A stretch of 64,000 nucleotides of DNA from positions 1 through 64,000 of the forward strand of contig JBAOKB010000126.1 of the NCBI GenBank assembly GCA_037044905.1. The letters are read 5' to 3'. Source of the DNA: Hortaea werneckii. Its lineage: Eukaryota > Ascomycota > Dothideomycetes > Mycosphaerellales > Teratosphaeriaceae. The notes under the pieces were generated by a model, which searched no databases, was not told the origin of the DNA, and saw only the letters and a list, made by a program, of their open reading frames with translations. This document shows positions 1-10,395 of the stretch, in pieces (position 1 is the first letter of the stretch; each line of letters begins with the position of its first letter). Position numbers and translations under genes: made by a program.

Positions 1-46
1 ATTGCTAAGGTTAAACGTAACTTGGTTTGTTCCCTGAACAGCACCT
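1..46 (+). other. Oxford Nanopore native barcode adapter left on the contig end
   Basis: Bases 1-14 end in AAGGTTAA (7-14) and bases 39-46 read CAGCACCT. These are the two fixed flanks of the nanopore native barcoding adapters. The 24 bases between them (15-38) match, from memory, native barcode 08 (reverse complement of barcode BC08). This is synthetic DNA that escaped adapter trimming, not chromosome. Because it abuts telomere repeats directly, the adapter was ligated at the molecule's telomeric end. Confidence 0.93.
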
Positions 47-167
47 AACCCTAACCCTAACCCTAACCCTAACCCTAACCCTAACCCTAACCCTAACCCT
101 AACCCTAACCCTAACCCTAACCCTAACCCTAACCCTAACCCTAACCCTAACCCTAACCCTAACCCTA
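45..167 (+). repeat. Terminal telomere repeat array (CCCTAA)n
   Basis: About 20 perfect copies of the hexamer CCCTAA (TTAGGG on the other strand) run from the adapter to base 167, with the C-rich strand reading 5'->3' from the end, as expected for a left chromosome end. About 120 bp is short to normal for filamentous fungi. The array ends abruptly at the first copy of a 38-bp GC-rich repeat. The adapter at its outer side suggests the read ended in the telomere, so the true length may be longer if the molecule broke. Confidence 0.97.
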
Positions 168-168
168 T

Positions 169-206
169 GCCTCCGGCGGCCCTGGCGTCGGCGCCCTGAA
201 CGGCTT
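169..206. repeat. Subtelomeric 38-bp repeat, copy 1
   Basis: A 38-bp GC-rich unit starting GCCTCCGGCGGCCCT and ending CTGAACGGCTT lies 1 bp inside the telomere array. It recurs at 256-293 with a single G/A difference (period 87 bp). The spacer between copies is a pyrimidine-rich tract. It is probably a telomere-associated sequence. Confidence 0.8.
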
Positions 207-255
207 CCCCTTTCCTTTTCTCTCTCTTTTTCCTCCCGACAATTGGAACCCTCTT

Positions 256-293
256 GCCTCCGGCGGCCCTAGCGTCGGCGCCCTGAACGGCTT
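256..293. repeat. Subtelomeric 38-bp repeat, copy 2
   Basis: Second copy of the 38-bp unit, differing from 169-206 by one base (CCTAGCG for CCTGGCG). Both copies lie between the telomere and the helicase frame. Confidence 0.8.
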
Positions 294-335
294 GCTCTCT
301 CTTTTACATTTCACTAACATTTCGCCCTGTACTAG

Positions 336-349
336 CTAACCCTAACCCT
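336..349. repeat. Short interstitial telomere repeat
   Basis: CTAACCCTAACCCT is two and a third telomere units, about 170 bp inside the terminal array and just beyond the helicase stop. Similar short tracts occur at 1233-1246 (inside the helicase frame) and 5776-5788. They could be remnants of old chromosome ends or chance matches. Confidence 0.6.
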
Positions 350-382
350 CAGCCTCCTTCCTCCCTCCTGCCCTCTTCTATC

Positions 383-3300
383 TCAGCTTATATGATACAC
401 CATTCTCACCAACTCGTTCGTTTCCATCATGTTCGTCACCCGCTTCCGGATCACCCACCTCCATAGTCGGCCCCATTCGTCCTCTTCCAACCCTCCCCCC
501 TCCCAAAATCCCAAACTCCTCTCCATCTCCCCCTCTACCCACCCCCACTCCCACTCCTTTCCCTCCCTCTCTTCCCTCCCCCACATCCTTTGGCTGATTA
601 CCGCCCCTCCTATGTCCTCTATCACTCCCTTGTATTGGCATCCTGCCCCCGCAACTCCGCTTCGCTAATATCCTGCCGTTTTACTCCCGCACGCCGCCGT
701 CTTCTCTTCCCATCTTTGACATATGCTCTGCGGCACCCAGCAGAGATTGCACCCGCTGAATCGAGCCATCTGTAGCCGCTTCATCCTCTTCTTCACTTCC
801 GCCATCCTCTCCCCTGCCTCCTTCCCGTGCCCTCTGCATTCTTCCCACCCTCGAGCCCTTTTCGCCCGTTGTATCTGCCCTTGCGCCCAGCACACCGAAC
901 ACCCTACCTTCGTCCAATCCTCTAGCCTCTTCACCATCTCGTCTCTGTCTAGCTCTCTGCTAGCCCTCTCCGCTAACCTCGACCTCTTCTGCGCTTGCAC
1001 TCTTTCTCCCTCTCTACTCATTCCTGTCCTCGCCTCGTTTATGCTTCGCTCCCTCTCCTCTCTCTCTCCTATACTTCTTGCCCTCTTTAGCCCTCTTCCT
1101 TCCTTTGCTGCCTCTTTACACTCATCCCTAGCTTCGGCCAACCCTGACCCTGATTCTCCCTCGTCGTCAACGTTGTCCGTACCTAACTCTGAGCCTCTCG
1201 GTGTTCCATCCTCGCTACCTTGTTCCATCGGCTCTAACCCTAACCCGTCTGCTTCCTCTTGCTCCCTCCTTCTATGCTGCTGTGATGGAACGAACCCCCC
1301 TGTCCTCACTACAACCCTCGCCCTCCTTCCCGTTCTTGTTAACCCTCTACATACATCACACACTTTCTCTCCGTTCTCGCATCCGATCCTGTCCGCCCTC
1401 CCATCCATCTCCCTGTCTAACACAACCCTCCTACACTTCTCCCCTTCCAGATATTCGTGCATCCCCCTTTCCATCACGAATCCCTTCTCCAAGATTTTCC
1501 GACCCCCTACTGTGTTGTAGCCTCTCATTAAGATCGCCTCGCTTGCCTCTCCATCTCTTCCTGCCCTTCCACTTTCCTGTGCGTAATCCCTCACCAATTC
1601 CTTCACTCCCACGTGTACCACCACCCTAATGTGTGGTGCATCCACCCCCATTCCCATCGCTGTCGTCGCCGCGAACACTCTGTGCGTCCCCTTGACTAGC
1701 TGTTCCAGAATCTTCCTTTTCATTTCTTCGTCTCCGACCCTCCTATAGTACACTGGACACCTTAGCACTTCTCCAATCTTCTTGCACTGCTCTACCCTCC
1801 GGCAGTACACTATGATCTGTCCCTCCTCGTGTTCTTCCAGTTTCTTTCTTACCAACTCCGCTACCCTCTCCTCTTCTTCTCGCCGGTCGTACTCGACCAC
1901 CTAGTAAGCGATGTTCCTCCTCGTCGTCGAGTCTCTTATCATCCGTACCGTCCTCTTCTCCAAGCCCATCGCTTCGAGCCAGCTCGACTCTTCCTTCGGT
2001 GGCAACGTTGCCGTGAGATACACCATCTGGCATCCCTTCCTAGCGAACTCCGCTAGCTCGAGCACTTTCGGCCTCCATGTCTCTGTCGAGTCTAGAACGA
2101 TGTGGCTCTCGTCGACTACTATCCTGTCTAGCTCTCCGGTAGCTAGCTTGTCGTTAATGAACCTGTTAAACGCCTTCGTTACTGCGCTCTCGGGTGTTAC
2201 TAGCACGATCCTCGCGTGCCTGGCGCTCTGGTCGGGCCATCTCCCGGCGTTGAGTCCGATCTCCTTGCATCTCCTCTCTAGATCGCTCCTTAGCGATATC
2301 AACGGCACCACTACCACCGTCACCCCTCCGACTAAGCAGAATGCCGGTAGCATGAACATTAGACTCTTGCCTCCTCCGGTCCTTATGACCATTACTACCT
2401 TCGGCTCGCCCGATACGATTGCCTTTAGCCCTTCCAGTTGTGAGCCTCTAAATGAAGCGTTCGGCCCTAGCATTTCCCTTAGACTCACGTTCAAGTCTGC
2501 CCTCCTCAACTTCGCCCACCTCTCTTCTTCTACCATCTTCCTGTATTTCTCCAGATCGATCGTCGGCTTTCCATTACCTGTCGCAGTGGACGGCCACCTA
2601 ATGAAGTGGTGCCATAACACGCTCACCTTTCTGAACGATGCCTGCTCGGACTGCGTGCTAAACGGGTTCTCTGTCGTCAAGATCCCGTAGATCAACTCTT
2701 CCATCCTTTTACTGTGTCCGGATTGCATCTGCCTATCTTCTGTTGTTACTCCTTCGTACAACCGATCGAGCTGTTTTGTCACTTCTTCCTCTGGGCAGTG
2801 TACCCTTTGGATGGCTAGGTATAGCTGCCTCCATGTCGACGGCGTTACAAAGAATCCGGCCTGGCATTTTGATAGCTCCCTCTTCATCACCCTCTTCAGC
2901 CTCTCTGTGTTCCAGAAGCCGTCTATGCTAAGTGCCTGCAGCTTGCCCTCTTTCGCTTTTCCTCCATTCCTCGGCCTGCTTCGCGCCTCCCTCCCACTGA
3001 CCATCCGATCTCCTGCCGTTCCTTCGTCATCACCTCCATCCGCCTCGCTTTCACTGCTCGGGCTTGTGCTCGATTCGCTCTCGCTTCCTGAACTGCCCTC
3101 TTCCCCGTCGCTTTCCCTTCCTCCTTCTTCGCTCCCACTCTCCTCCTCCTCCCTGACTCCGTCGACCTCGCCTTCCCATTTCTTTTCCGGCTCCGGCTCC
3201 TACAGATATTTGCTGAAGTCGAACTCGCCCCTGACTTCCCACCTGAGCATGTGCACGAACGGTTCCACTAGCCACAAATGGTACACCAACAGCTTTCCTA

Positions 3301-5485
3301 CCTCTTGCGGCAGATACCTGTGGATTATCTTCGCTTCGCCGCTCTTGCTGTAGCCTTTGTGGTAGCCCGTCACCAGCTCGACCATGCCATTGTCAACAAA
3401 AACACCCCTCTGCGCTCGCGCACTCTCTCCGTTCTCGGTCCTAATGCTGACAACTTCCGTCCCTCTGGCTGGAGCTCCCCCTGCCATGTGACACAACACT
3501 ATCAGCTCCTCCTTGAACAGAGTCACCTCCCGGAAGTACTGCTCCACCTTGGTCGTGTTCCACTTTAGCTCACTCCTGTCCCTCACTTCACTTATGTCGA
3601 TATTTTGTAGAAAGTACTTGGTTATTCGGTCCTCTCTCATGGCCCGGCTCCACAACCACTTCCTGCTCTCCACGTCTTTCCCGTCCGGCCTCCTGACTCT
3701 GCCCAAGACTTCATCGTTTCTCTCATCGTCCAAGAAGCTCCAACCCTCGGTGAGATCGCTTGGGTTGTCGAACAGTCTGTCCAGATGCAAGATCGGCAGT
3801 TCCTCCTCTTGCTGTAAGAACATTAACCGCTTCGTGAGCCTCCCTAGACACCTTTCCCACAGCGAGTGTAGTGCATCTCTGAGATCTCCCATGCTAAAGC
3901 TGATCTTGTCGATGGCGACCTGTTGGCATCTGTTCATCCAAGTGACCCGTGCCCCGGCTTTCTCCGTGAACCTAATCCTCATTCCAAAAGTCTTCATGTG
4001 CAAGACCCTGTCCATCGGGCTCGCTAGTCCCCCGTATTCCTAAAGACACAACAGCCTAGGCACCATATCGTGCACCCCTTCTACAATGCTGACCGCTTCT
4101 TTTCTCGCCTCACTCTCACCTATCCCGGCTCCGATTAGCCGGTCGATGTCGTCTTGCCTCTGCTTGTAAGCCATGAACACTACTAGAGCCTTACAGACCG
4201 TGACGATGGCCGCCAGCTTCGGCGTGAAGTTGAACACGCTTACCCATCCTGCGTCTTCGGTGTCCAAGCCGAGAACTGCCAATGCGGACAGAAAGCCGCT
4301 TTGGAACTCGTCGTCTAGCAGCTCCTGGTCGAGCATGCTGGCCCAGAAAAGAACGATGGACCATTGTAACTCGTCTTCGCAGACCTTTCTGGCTCCCTTG
4401 TCTAGAGCGGCGGTCTCTCGTCTGGCGAGACTTTGCATTGCTCCTAGCCTCCTCGCTTGCCCATCCGTCAACGTGTAGTCTGGCTTGTTCTCCCATGTCT
4501 GACTCCTCCAAAGATATCTTAGCATTGATACCCAGACCCTGGAGTATTTCTTCTTCGTACTGGCCTCGTGTTTGCTGTAGAATGGAGTCTCGTTGTTCGC
4601 GGCCCCGGTTTCCTTCCTGTTCACGTAGTGAAGAGCGGACCTTGGGATCGTCCGCGGACTGCTAACGTCCATAGCCTTCTTGATCACCCTGCCGGTCGCT
4701 CTGCAAGCTCTCTCGATCGCCTCCTCTTCTTCATCCACGCTCTCTATCCCCCGCTCGTCCGCCTCAAGCTTTGGCGCCGCACTTAGACTAGCCCGTAGCT
4801 CTTCTTTCTCAAACCCAGCCAGATGGTGAGCCCAGCTGGTGTGTTCCAGCCATGGATCCATTTCAGACCTGACATTGCTAACGTTCACCTTCCTGTGATG
4901 GTGCGCCTCCCGCAGCTTCCTCTTGAGTCCATCGGCTACCTCATCTGTCAACTTCTGCGCCCTGTCCTCGGGCTCGCAGCCATGACCGCCTCCTAGCATC
5001 CGTGGCGCTGGCGGTAGCACTTTAAAGAGCTTAGTCCACTGCGCATACTTGAAGAATCTCTAATAGTAGTGACCTTCCGTGAACGGCTGGTTTGCGGCGG
5101 GTCGACTCCTTAAACTCCCTCGACCTCCTCTGCTTTTGGCGCTGTTCCAGCCGTGTTCCTTTCTACAGTGCGCCTCGATCCCCTTTTTACTCTCCCTTAG
5201 CAACCCGCACGCTTTGCACTGTAAGCATTGCTCGATGACCGGGCCGAGCTCCTGGATCGCTTCCTATTCGGCGGCGGGGTACACGACGTCTTCTGACCTA
5301 TAAGCGACGTGGTCGAGTTTTTCCACTTGTTCGATTATTCCTTTCCTAGTGCTCACTGTTAGCGTCTGGTGACTTTGGCTAAGATGCGCCTTGATTTGGT
5401 CTGGAACCACTGCAAACTTGCAATCTCTACAAACGATGATTTGAAAATTCTGGAAGTGTACGAACAGACTCTCAAAAGCGTCCAT
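383..5485 (-). pseudogene. Telomere-linked RecQ helicase (TLH) frame interrupted by six in-frame TAG codons
   Basis: One uninterrupted phase runs from ATG at 5485 (in-frame TAA just upstream) to TGA at 383-385, about 1,700 codons. Six in-frame stops break it, all TAG: 5264-5266, 5060-5062, 4040-4042, 3200-3202, 1901-1903, 665-667. Order of parts: C2H2-like motifs (CRDC...HL...H near residue 20; CKAC...H...H near 90); a fungal TLH-type N-terminal region; an acidic Glu/Ser linker after the 3200 stop; the RecQ core with TGGGKS (about residue 1037), DESH (about 1126), YLTAT, then MGMGVDAP and QESGRAGRDG; a Cys zinc-binding stretch (CRR...CDVC); and a Cys-rich C-terminus with CQYKGV beyond the last stop. 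Subtelomeric RecQ genes are known from several fungi and are linked to telomere recombination. The frame is transcribed toward the telomere and ends about 215 bp from it. Recognisable domain sequence lies on both sides of the stops, so the parts belong to one gene, now apparently inactive unless read through. Confidence 0.85.
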
Positions 5486-5494
5486 GGTGTATTA

Positions 5495-6050
5495 GCTGTC
5501 GAGCAACGTGTCTGTCCTGATGTTTCGGTCGGCGGCCTCGCCTGGGCTTAGCTGCACCGACCCCTGTCACAGAATTTTCGCGATCCCTGTCGCGATGGCG
5601 CGGTTACACATGATGGGGTTGAACGTTAGCTACATGCTACAAGAGTCGGTGGTCTTGCTGGGTGCTTTTCTGCACCTTTGTTGGTGTATTTCTATCTACC
5701 CTACCTCTTCGCGAGCGTCCAGCCTGCGCTTCCGGCGGTCCCTCAATTCCAGCCGAACCGCCGTTACGCCCGCCGACCCTAACCCTAAGCCTTTGCGAGC
5801 GGAACTTCACACAGAATGTCGGGATTTTCGAACCGCGATAACAATTCACCACGCGGGTCTCCCGCTCCGATGTTGAAAACTCACGAGTAAAGTGCCTACG
5901 GATTGGAAACTCACCGAGTTTGAAACGATTCCGACCGGTACTTTTCATTCCTTCTGCCCCCGGTTTTTCATGGAATCTGCCCCCTCCGGCGAATTCGGTG
6001 GCCCGTGCCCCCCACGCATTATCATGGAATCCGCCCCGGATTCTTTGAAG
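5495..6050. other. GC-rich gap upstream of the helicase
   Basis: No convincing gene. It holds a telomere-like tract (5776-5788), two related stretches around CATGGAATCTGCCCC (near 5969) and CATGGAATCCGCCCC (near 6023), and probably the helicase promoter. A 148-codon minus-strand frame (5637-6083) is basic and low-complexity and I do not accept it. Confidence 0.5.
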
Positions 6051-6074
6051 GATTGAGGGTAGGATTGAGGGTAG
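6051..6074. repeat. Tandem 12-mer at the GC/AT boundary
   Basis: GATTGAGGGTAG is repeated twice, head to tail (6051-6062, 6063-6074), at the point where GC-rich subtelomere changes to AT-rich retroelement sequence. It may mark a repair or insertion junction. Confidence 0.7.
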
Positions 6075-6084
6075 GACTCGCAAA

Positions 6085-8572
6085 CTATAACTAAAAGTTT
6101 GTCGAAGGATACTCTAAACTTGTAATCCTACTTATAAGCCTTATAAAGAAGGATACTAAGTTTATATAGATAGAGAAGCAAGAAAAGGCATTCTAACAAC
6201 TTAAGTAAGTATGTATAAGGTTACTAATACTTATACTATTTAATACAAAAAAACTAGTATAAGTCGAGACTAACGTATCTAATCTAGTAATAGGTACTTG
6301 CCTTACTTAGGAATATAATAGCAAAAGACACCTAGTAGCATATTACTTAAGGAAAATAACGCTAGCGGAATGGAACTACAAGATTTATAATAAAGAACTA
6401 TTAGCGATTGTTATAGTATTGCGATACTAGAGAGTTTACTACAAAGGAGCTATAGGACTAATAATATATACCGACTATAAGAACCTTTAATACTTTATAA
6501 CTACTAAGGATCTATCGCGTTAATAGTATAGATAGTTAGAGCTACTTAGACAATATAAGTTCGATATCTAGTATACCCTAAGAAAAGACAATAGGCGTAT
6601 AGATGCGCTAAGTAAAAGAAGCGACTATATAGAAGGTAAGGAGTAGAATTTAAAAGCTATGCTTAGAGTTAATAAGGATAGGAGCCTTACTATAAATATA
6701 TAAGAATTTAATTATATTCTCCGTGTTCTATAAGATAAATAGAAAGAATTCCTTATCGAATATAGGAAGTACTAGGTTCTATAAGAAAAGGAATAGGAGT
6801 ATATTAAAGACTACTATAATAGCTAAACTATAGGATATCTAGGAATTACGAGGATAATTAATTTAATTCGACGGAACTTTACTTTCCTATAGATATGGAA
6901 AAAGGTTACTAACTATATTAAACAATACGATAGTTGCTAAAAGAATAAGGTATTACGATATGCGAAGTATAGTAACCTCTAATTCCGAGAACCTTTAGAT
7001 ATACTATAGAGAGAGGTTATAATAGACTTTATTACTAAGCTACTAACATCTAAGGACTTAGCTACTATAGTTATGTATAATTTAATACTTATTATAGTAG
7101 ACACCTTAACTAAGTACGTACATTTTATACTACATAAAGAATTAATAATAGCTACGGAACTTATATACCTTATACTAGACAGGCTAATTAGACATTATAG
7201 ATTTCTAGAAAGCTTCCTTACTAATTAGGATAAGCTATTTACGTTAAATTTCTAGAGATTACTTATAGGACAAATTAGAATTAAGTACAAATTATCTATA
7301 GCTTTCTACCTAGAGACGGATAGTTAAACTAAAAGAACTAATTAGTTACTCGAAGCATATTTATAGTACTACGTTAACTATATATAGAACAATTAGGTTT
7401 CGCTACTACTAATAGTATAGTTAGCATTAAACAATAATGTTTTAGAAACGACAAAAGAAACGCTATTTTTCTTTAATTATAGAAAAACACCTAACTTGTT
7501 TATAGAACTAAGGACATTAGTAAAAGCCGATAGAGCTATAGTAATAGTAGGGGAATTGCAAAAGGTATATGTAACTACCTAAGATATAATCTAATATTTG
7601 TAGTAGCGAATTTAAAAGTAGCAATTTTAAGAATTAAAAACAGTACCTTAGCTTAAGAAGGGGGATAAGGTATATCTTCTAACGAAGAACCTAAAGACAA
7701 AGCGGAAGATAAAAAAACTAGATTATATTAAGGTCGGACTATTTTTAATTACTAAACAAAGAGGCGTAGTTAACTACCGACTCGAACTTCTACTAGATGC
7801 TAGGATCTATCTAGTATTCTATATATCCTTGTTAGAACCTATATACCTTAACGCCGCGCTATAAATAACGTTCTATTACTAGGAATAAGAGAACGACAAA
7901 TACGAAGTCGAGAAAATCGAAGACTACAATAGAAGAAGTTAGCGATACCTTATTAAGTAAAAAGGATACTCTAGCGACAAAAACATATAGGAACTATTTA
8001 CTAACCTTAACTACCTAAAACTCCTAAAGAATTTCCGTTCTAGAAATCGAACGTAAACGGCGAAGGCTCGTTCTATAGCTAGAACCTAAAGTCTATAGAA
8101 GCTAGGTCTTAGAACTAAGCGGGTTACTTAGAAGTTTCTAGTTTACGTAATAAATAATCCTATCTTTCCTAGGAACGAGAGTTGTTCTATTCTTAGACCT
8201 TATAGTTACGAACTAGATAATAACGAACTTTGTCTAGCTCGTCTAGTAGTTGTTTAACTCTCTTTTTATCCTCTAAGATTTTTAAGGAAAGATTGTCGCT
8301 AGCCTAGTCTAGTACCTTCTATAAGGAAGTAATATAGGGACGGCTATAACGCTTATATTTAGCGCACTTTCTACTAGACAGTATAATAAAATAGGTCTTA
8401 CCTCTTTTATAATAGTAATTATAAGGGTACGGGTTCTTAAAGCAAAAAGAAAGGATAGTCGCAGCCCTTTTAAGGCAGTCTTAATAAGAACGAGAAGCTA
8501 TAACGACTACTAAGATGTAGGGATAACTATACTATAAGCTTTAGGGACAAAGCTAGATTAGAAGGGGGATAG
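6085..8572 (+). mobile_element. Degenerate, 5'-truncated Ty3/gypsy chromovirus (pol)
   Basis: Conceptual plus-strand reading with many stops shows, in order: the C-terminal part of reverse transcriptase (about 6085-6260), RNase H (about 6260-6620, ending in the usual DALS motif), integrase with an HHCC-like part and core (about 6830-7530, with a recognisable VDTLTKY core segment), and a chromodomain (about 7897-8035, with YEVEKI and a KGY segment). The order RT-RNase H-integrase-chromodomain is diagnostic of Ty3/gypsy chromoviruses. Gag, protease and most of the reverse transcriptase are absent, and the left edge coincides with the composition boundary. A purine run GAAGGGGGAT (8561-8570) could be the polypurine tract. 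About 520 bp between chromodomain and this tract is not assigned. The copy is dead. Confidence 0.85.
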
Positions 8573-8972
8573 TATTATAAATATATAAATAGGTAGACGT
8601 AATAGGATAAGATCTAAGGACGCTAATAAGAGGATAGCTCTATAGAGCGTCGAAGCTTAGGAGGAATAGAGTACCTAGGTTACGTAAGTAAGTAAAGTAA
8701 GTAGAGCTTACTCTAGTTACTAGGAAAGAGGAAAAAACTAACGAGCAAAGTAAGCGGTACTTATAAAGCTTAGGAGAAGACACGAATCTCTTATATATAT
8801 AACTAGGCACGTTTCTTACTAGGAATTCGTATATTTAACTTATATTATAATCCGACTATTAGGTAGAGACCTTATAGTTTTGTTATAATTAGTTATCCTA
8901 CAACCTAGTTGTCTTAATACATCTATTCTAAAGAGCTCTAAACCCGTAATACTACTTCGTAGGGTCGTAACA
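8573..8972 (+). repeat. Possible 3' LTR of the chromovirus
   Basis: A 400-bp stretch directly follows the putative polypurine tract. It starts TATTATAA, which could be a RIP-altered TGTTAC-type end, and finishes CGTAACA (8966-8972), as expected for TG...CA-bounded LTRs. No second copy exists in the window to confirm it. Confidence 0.35.
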
Positions 8973-9285
8973 CTTTACTAGTATAGTAGCTAGTACCTAG
9001 TATATCTTAGGTTATAAATTCTAATACTATAATAGAGTAAGTCCTTACGAGATAGACATTATAGATAAGACCTCTAATCCTAACCTAAATTATAGATAGC
9101 ACCTACGTTCTATTTTATAAGTAACAATGTATATTTAGACTATACAATTTCTAAGTAGCTCGCGTAAATCTACGAAGGCTTATCTACGCTTAGTATCTTT
9201 GCTTCCCTTTTTTAGGACATGTGCTAAACATATCTTTTGCTTTCGATCTTGCTGTTCTACTTAAAGGCTAGATTCTCTATGAGCG

Positions 9286-10395
9286 ATGCCACACACACTT
9301 ATTACCGGCGCTAACTCGTTCGTCGCGACATACATCATTGTGGACCTCATAAGCAAAGGGCATACAGTTACCGGTATCGTCCGTCGCACCTCTGCAGGTA
9401 ACGGGCTTCTCGCCAACCACCCAGAATGGAGCAAGAAAGTCAATTTTGAGGTCGTGGAAGACTACGCTAGGAAGGGCGCCTTCGATAACGTCTTTCAGGC
9501 CAGAGGATACGATTACGTTGTTCACACTGCAGCGCCCATGCCAAAAGCCACCGCCCTCGACTTTGACGAAGACTTCCTGCTTCCTGGTGTTGATGGCACC
9601 TTGAACTTGCTTGACAGTGCCAATGCAAACGCGCCATCGCTGAAGTCGATTGCTATCACGGGAAGTGCCAACTCCGTTACAGGGACCATCTTTTCCATCA
9701 TGGCGCGTTCGGCGGAGGAAAACAAAGTAAATGAATACACAAATGATATGTGGAACGACATGACTCCTCATTTTGCCCGTGAAAGCCAGTCACCATACAT
9801 AATGTACTGCTCCAGCAAGAAAGAGACCGAGCTCGCCGTTTGGGAGTGGGTGGGGACTAAGAAGCCAAAATTCGGTGTAATCATTGCCCTCATGTACCAC
9901 GATGGAGATTATTGAAGCTAACGCTGTTGTTCACAAGGTCACTGTTCTCTTACCGGCACTCATCTTTGGACCACCTCCTACACTTGAACCACTGAATCTT
10001 TCGGTCAGCTTTGTCTATCGCTTCTTCAACGAGACCTTCCAGGAGCTCCCCGACACGTACGCCGCGGGTCTCTTCCCAACCTACGTCGATGTGCGAGACC
10101 TGGCTACTGCTCACGTGCGTGCCCTCACTTCAGCAGGTGCTGTCAATCAGCGCTTCCTTATTGGAGCTCCAGGACTCTCATCGTCTCTAATTTAGGATCT
10201 CTCGAGAGCTTTGCAAAGAACTCGATGCCGGAACTGGAAGCTCGCCTGCCGAAAGACACAGGCAGAGATGACAATACTCACCTATCGCTTCCTCGATTCA
10301 ACGTAAACGAGGGCAATGAGACCCTGGGTTTGAATCTTAGAAGTGCGGAGGACACATTTGGGGATGTCGCGAAGAAGATAATGGAACTCGAGTAA
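9286..10395 (+). CDS. NAD(P)-dependent epimerase/reductase, GRE2 (methylglyoxal reductase)-like
   Basis: Extended short-chain dehydrogenase resembling yeast Gre2 aldehyde/methylglyoxal reductases and dihydroflavonol reductases. The N-terminal Rossmann motif reads ITGANSFVA, the catalytic pair appears as YCSSKK (YxxSK type), and LLPALIFGPP is typical of the substrate-side region. One intron is clear: 9877-9937 (GTAATC..CACAAG, branch CTAAC), joining KFG to VTVLLPA. After SSSLI, near 10,190, the frame shifts by one base. The third part (from about 10195) continues with a family-like C-terminus (ESFAKN...RLPKD) to TAA at 10393-10395. The shift is either a pseudogene lesion or a consensus error, and similar breaks in core genes favour the latter. 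Role: NADPH-dependent reduction of reactive carbonyls or ketones in the cytosol; substrate unknown. It directly borders the RIP-like island. Confidence 0.85.

Larger units (their letters stand above)
6078..9215. repeat. AT-rich, RIP-like mutated island
   Basis: Base composition changes sharply at about 6,078 and returns to normal at about 9,215. Inside, TA dinucleotides are very common, CA and TG are scarce, stops occur in every frame, and no long open frame exists. This is the classic pattern of repeat-induced point mutation (C to T in CpA context) acting on repeats in Pezizomycotina. Composition was judged by eye. Confidence 0.88.

Noticed and set aside
27..272. 81-codon plus-strand frame of alternating Leu-Thr
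   Set aside because: It is the telomere hexamer translated, starting inside the sequencing adapter.
1901..1903. TAG codons of the helicase read as 3' splice sites (YAG) of introns
   Set aside because: Recognisable RecQ sequence runs right up to and directly after the stops in the same phase, so removing an intron ending there would delete conserved motifs.
723..2690. Long plus-strand frames (723-1520, 1911-2690) opposite the helicase
   Set aside because: Ser/Pro/Leu-rich shadows of the purine-rich helicase strand; the minus strand has clear RecQ motifs.
5637..6083. 148-codon minus-strand frame upstream of the helicase
   Set aside because: Arg/Gly-rich, no family resemblance, crosses the composition boundary into the retroelement island.
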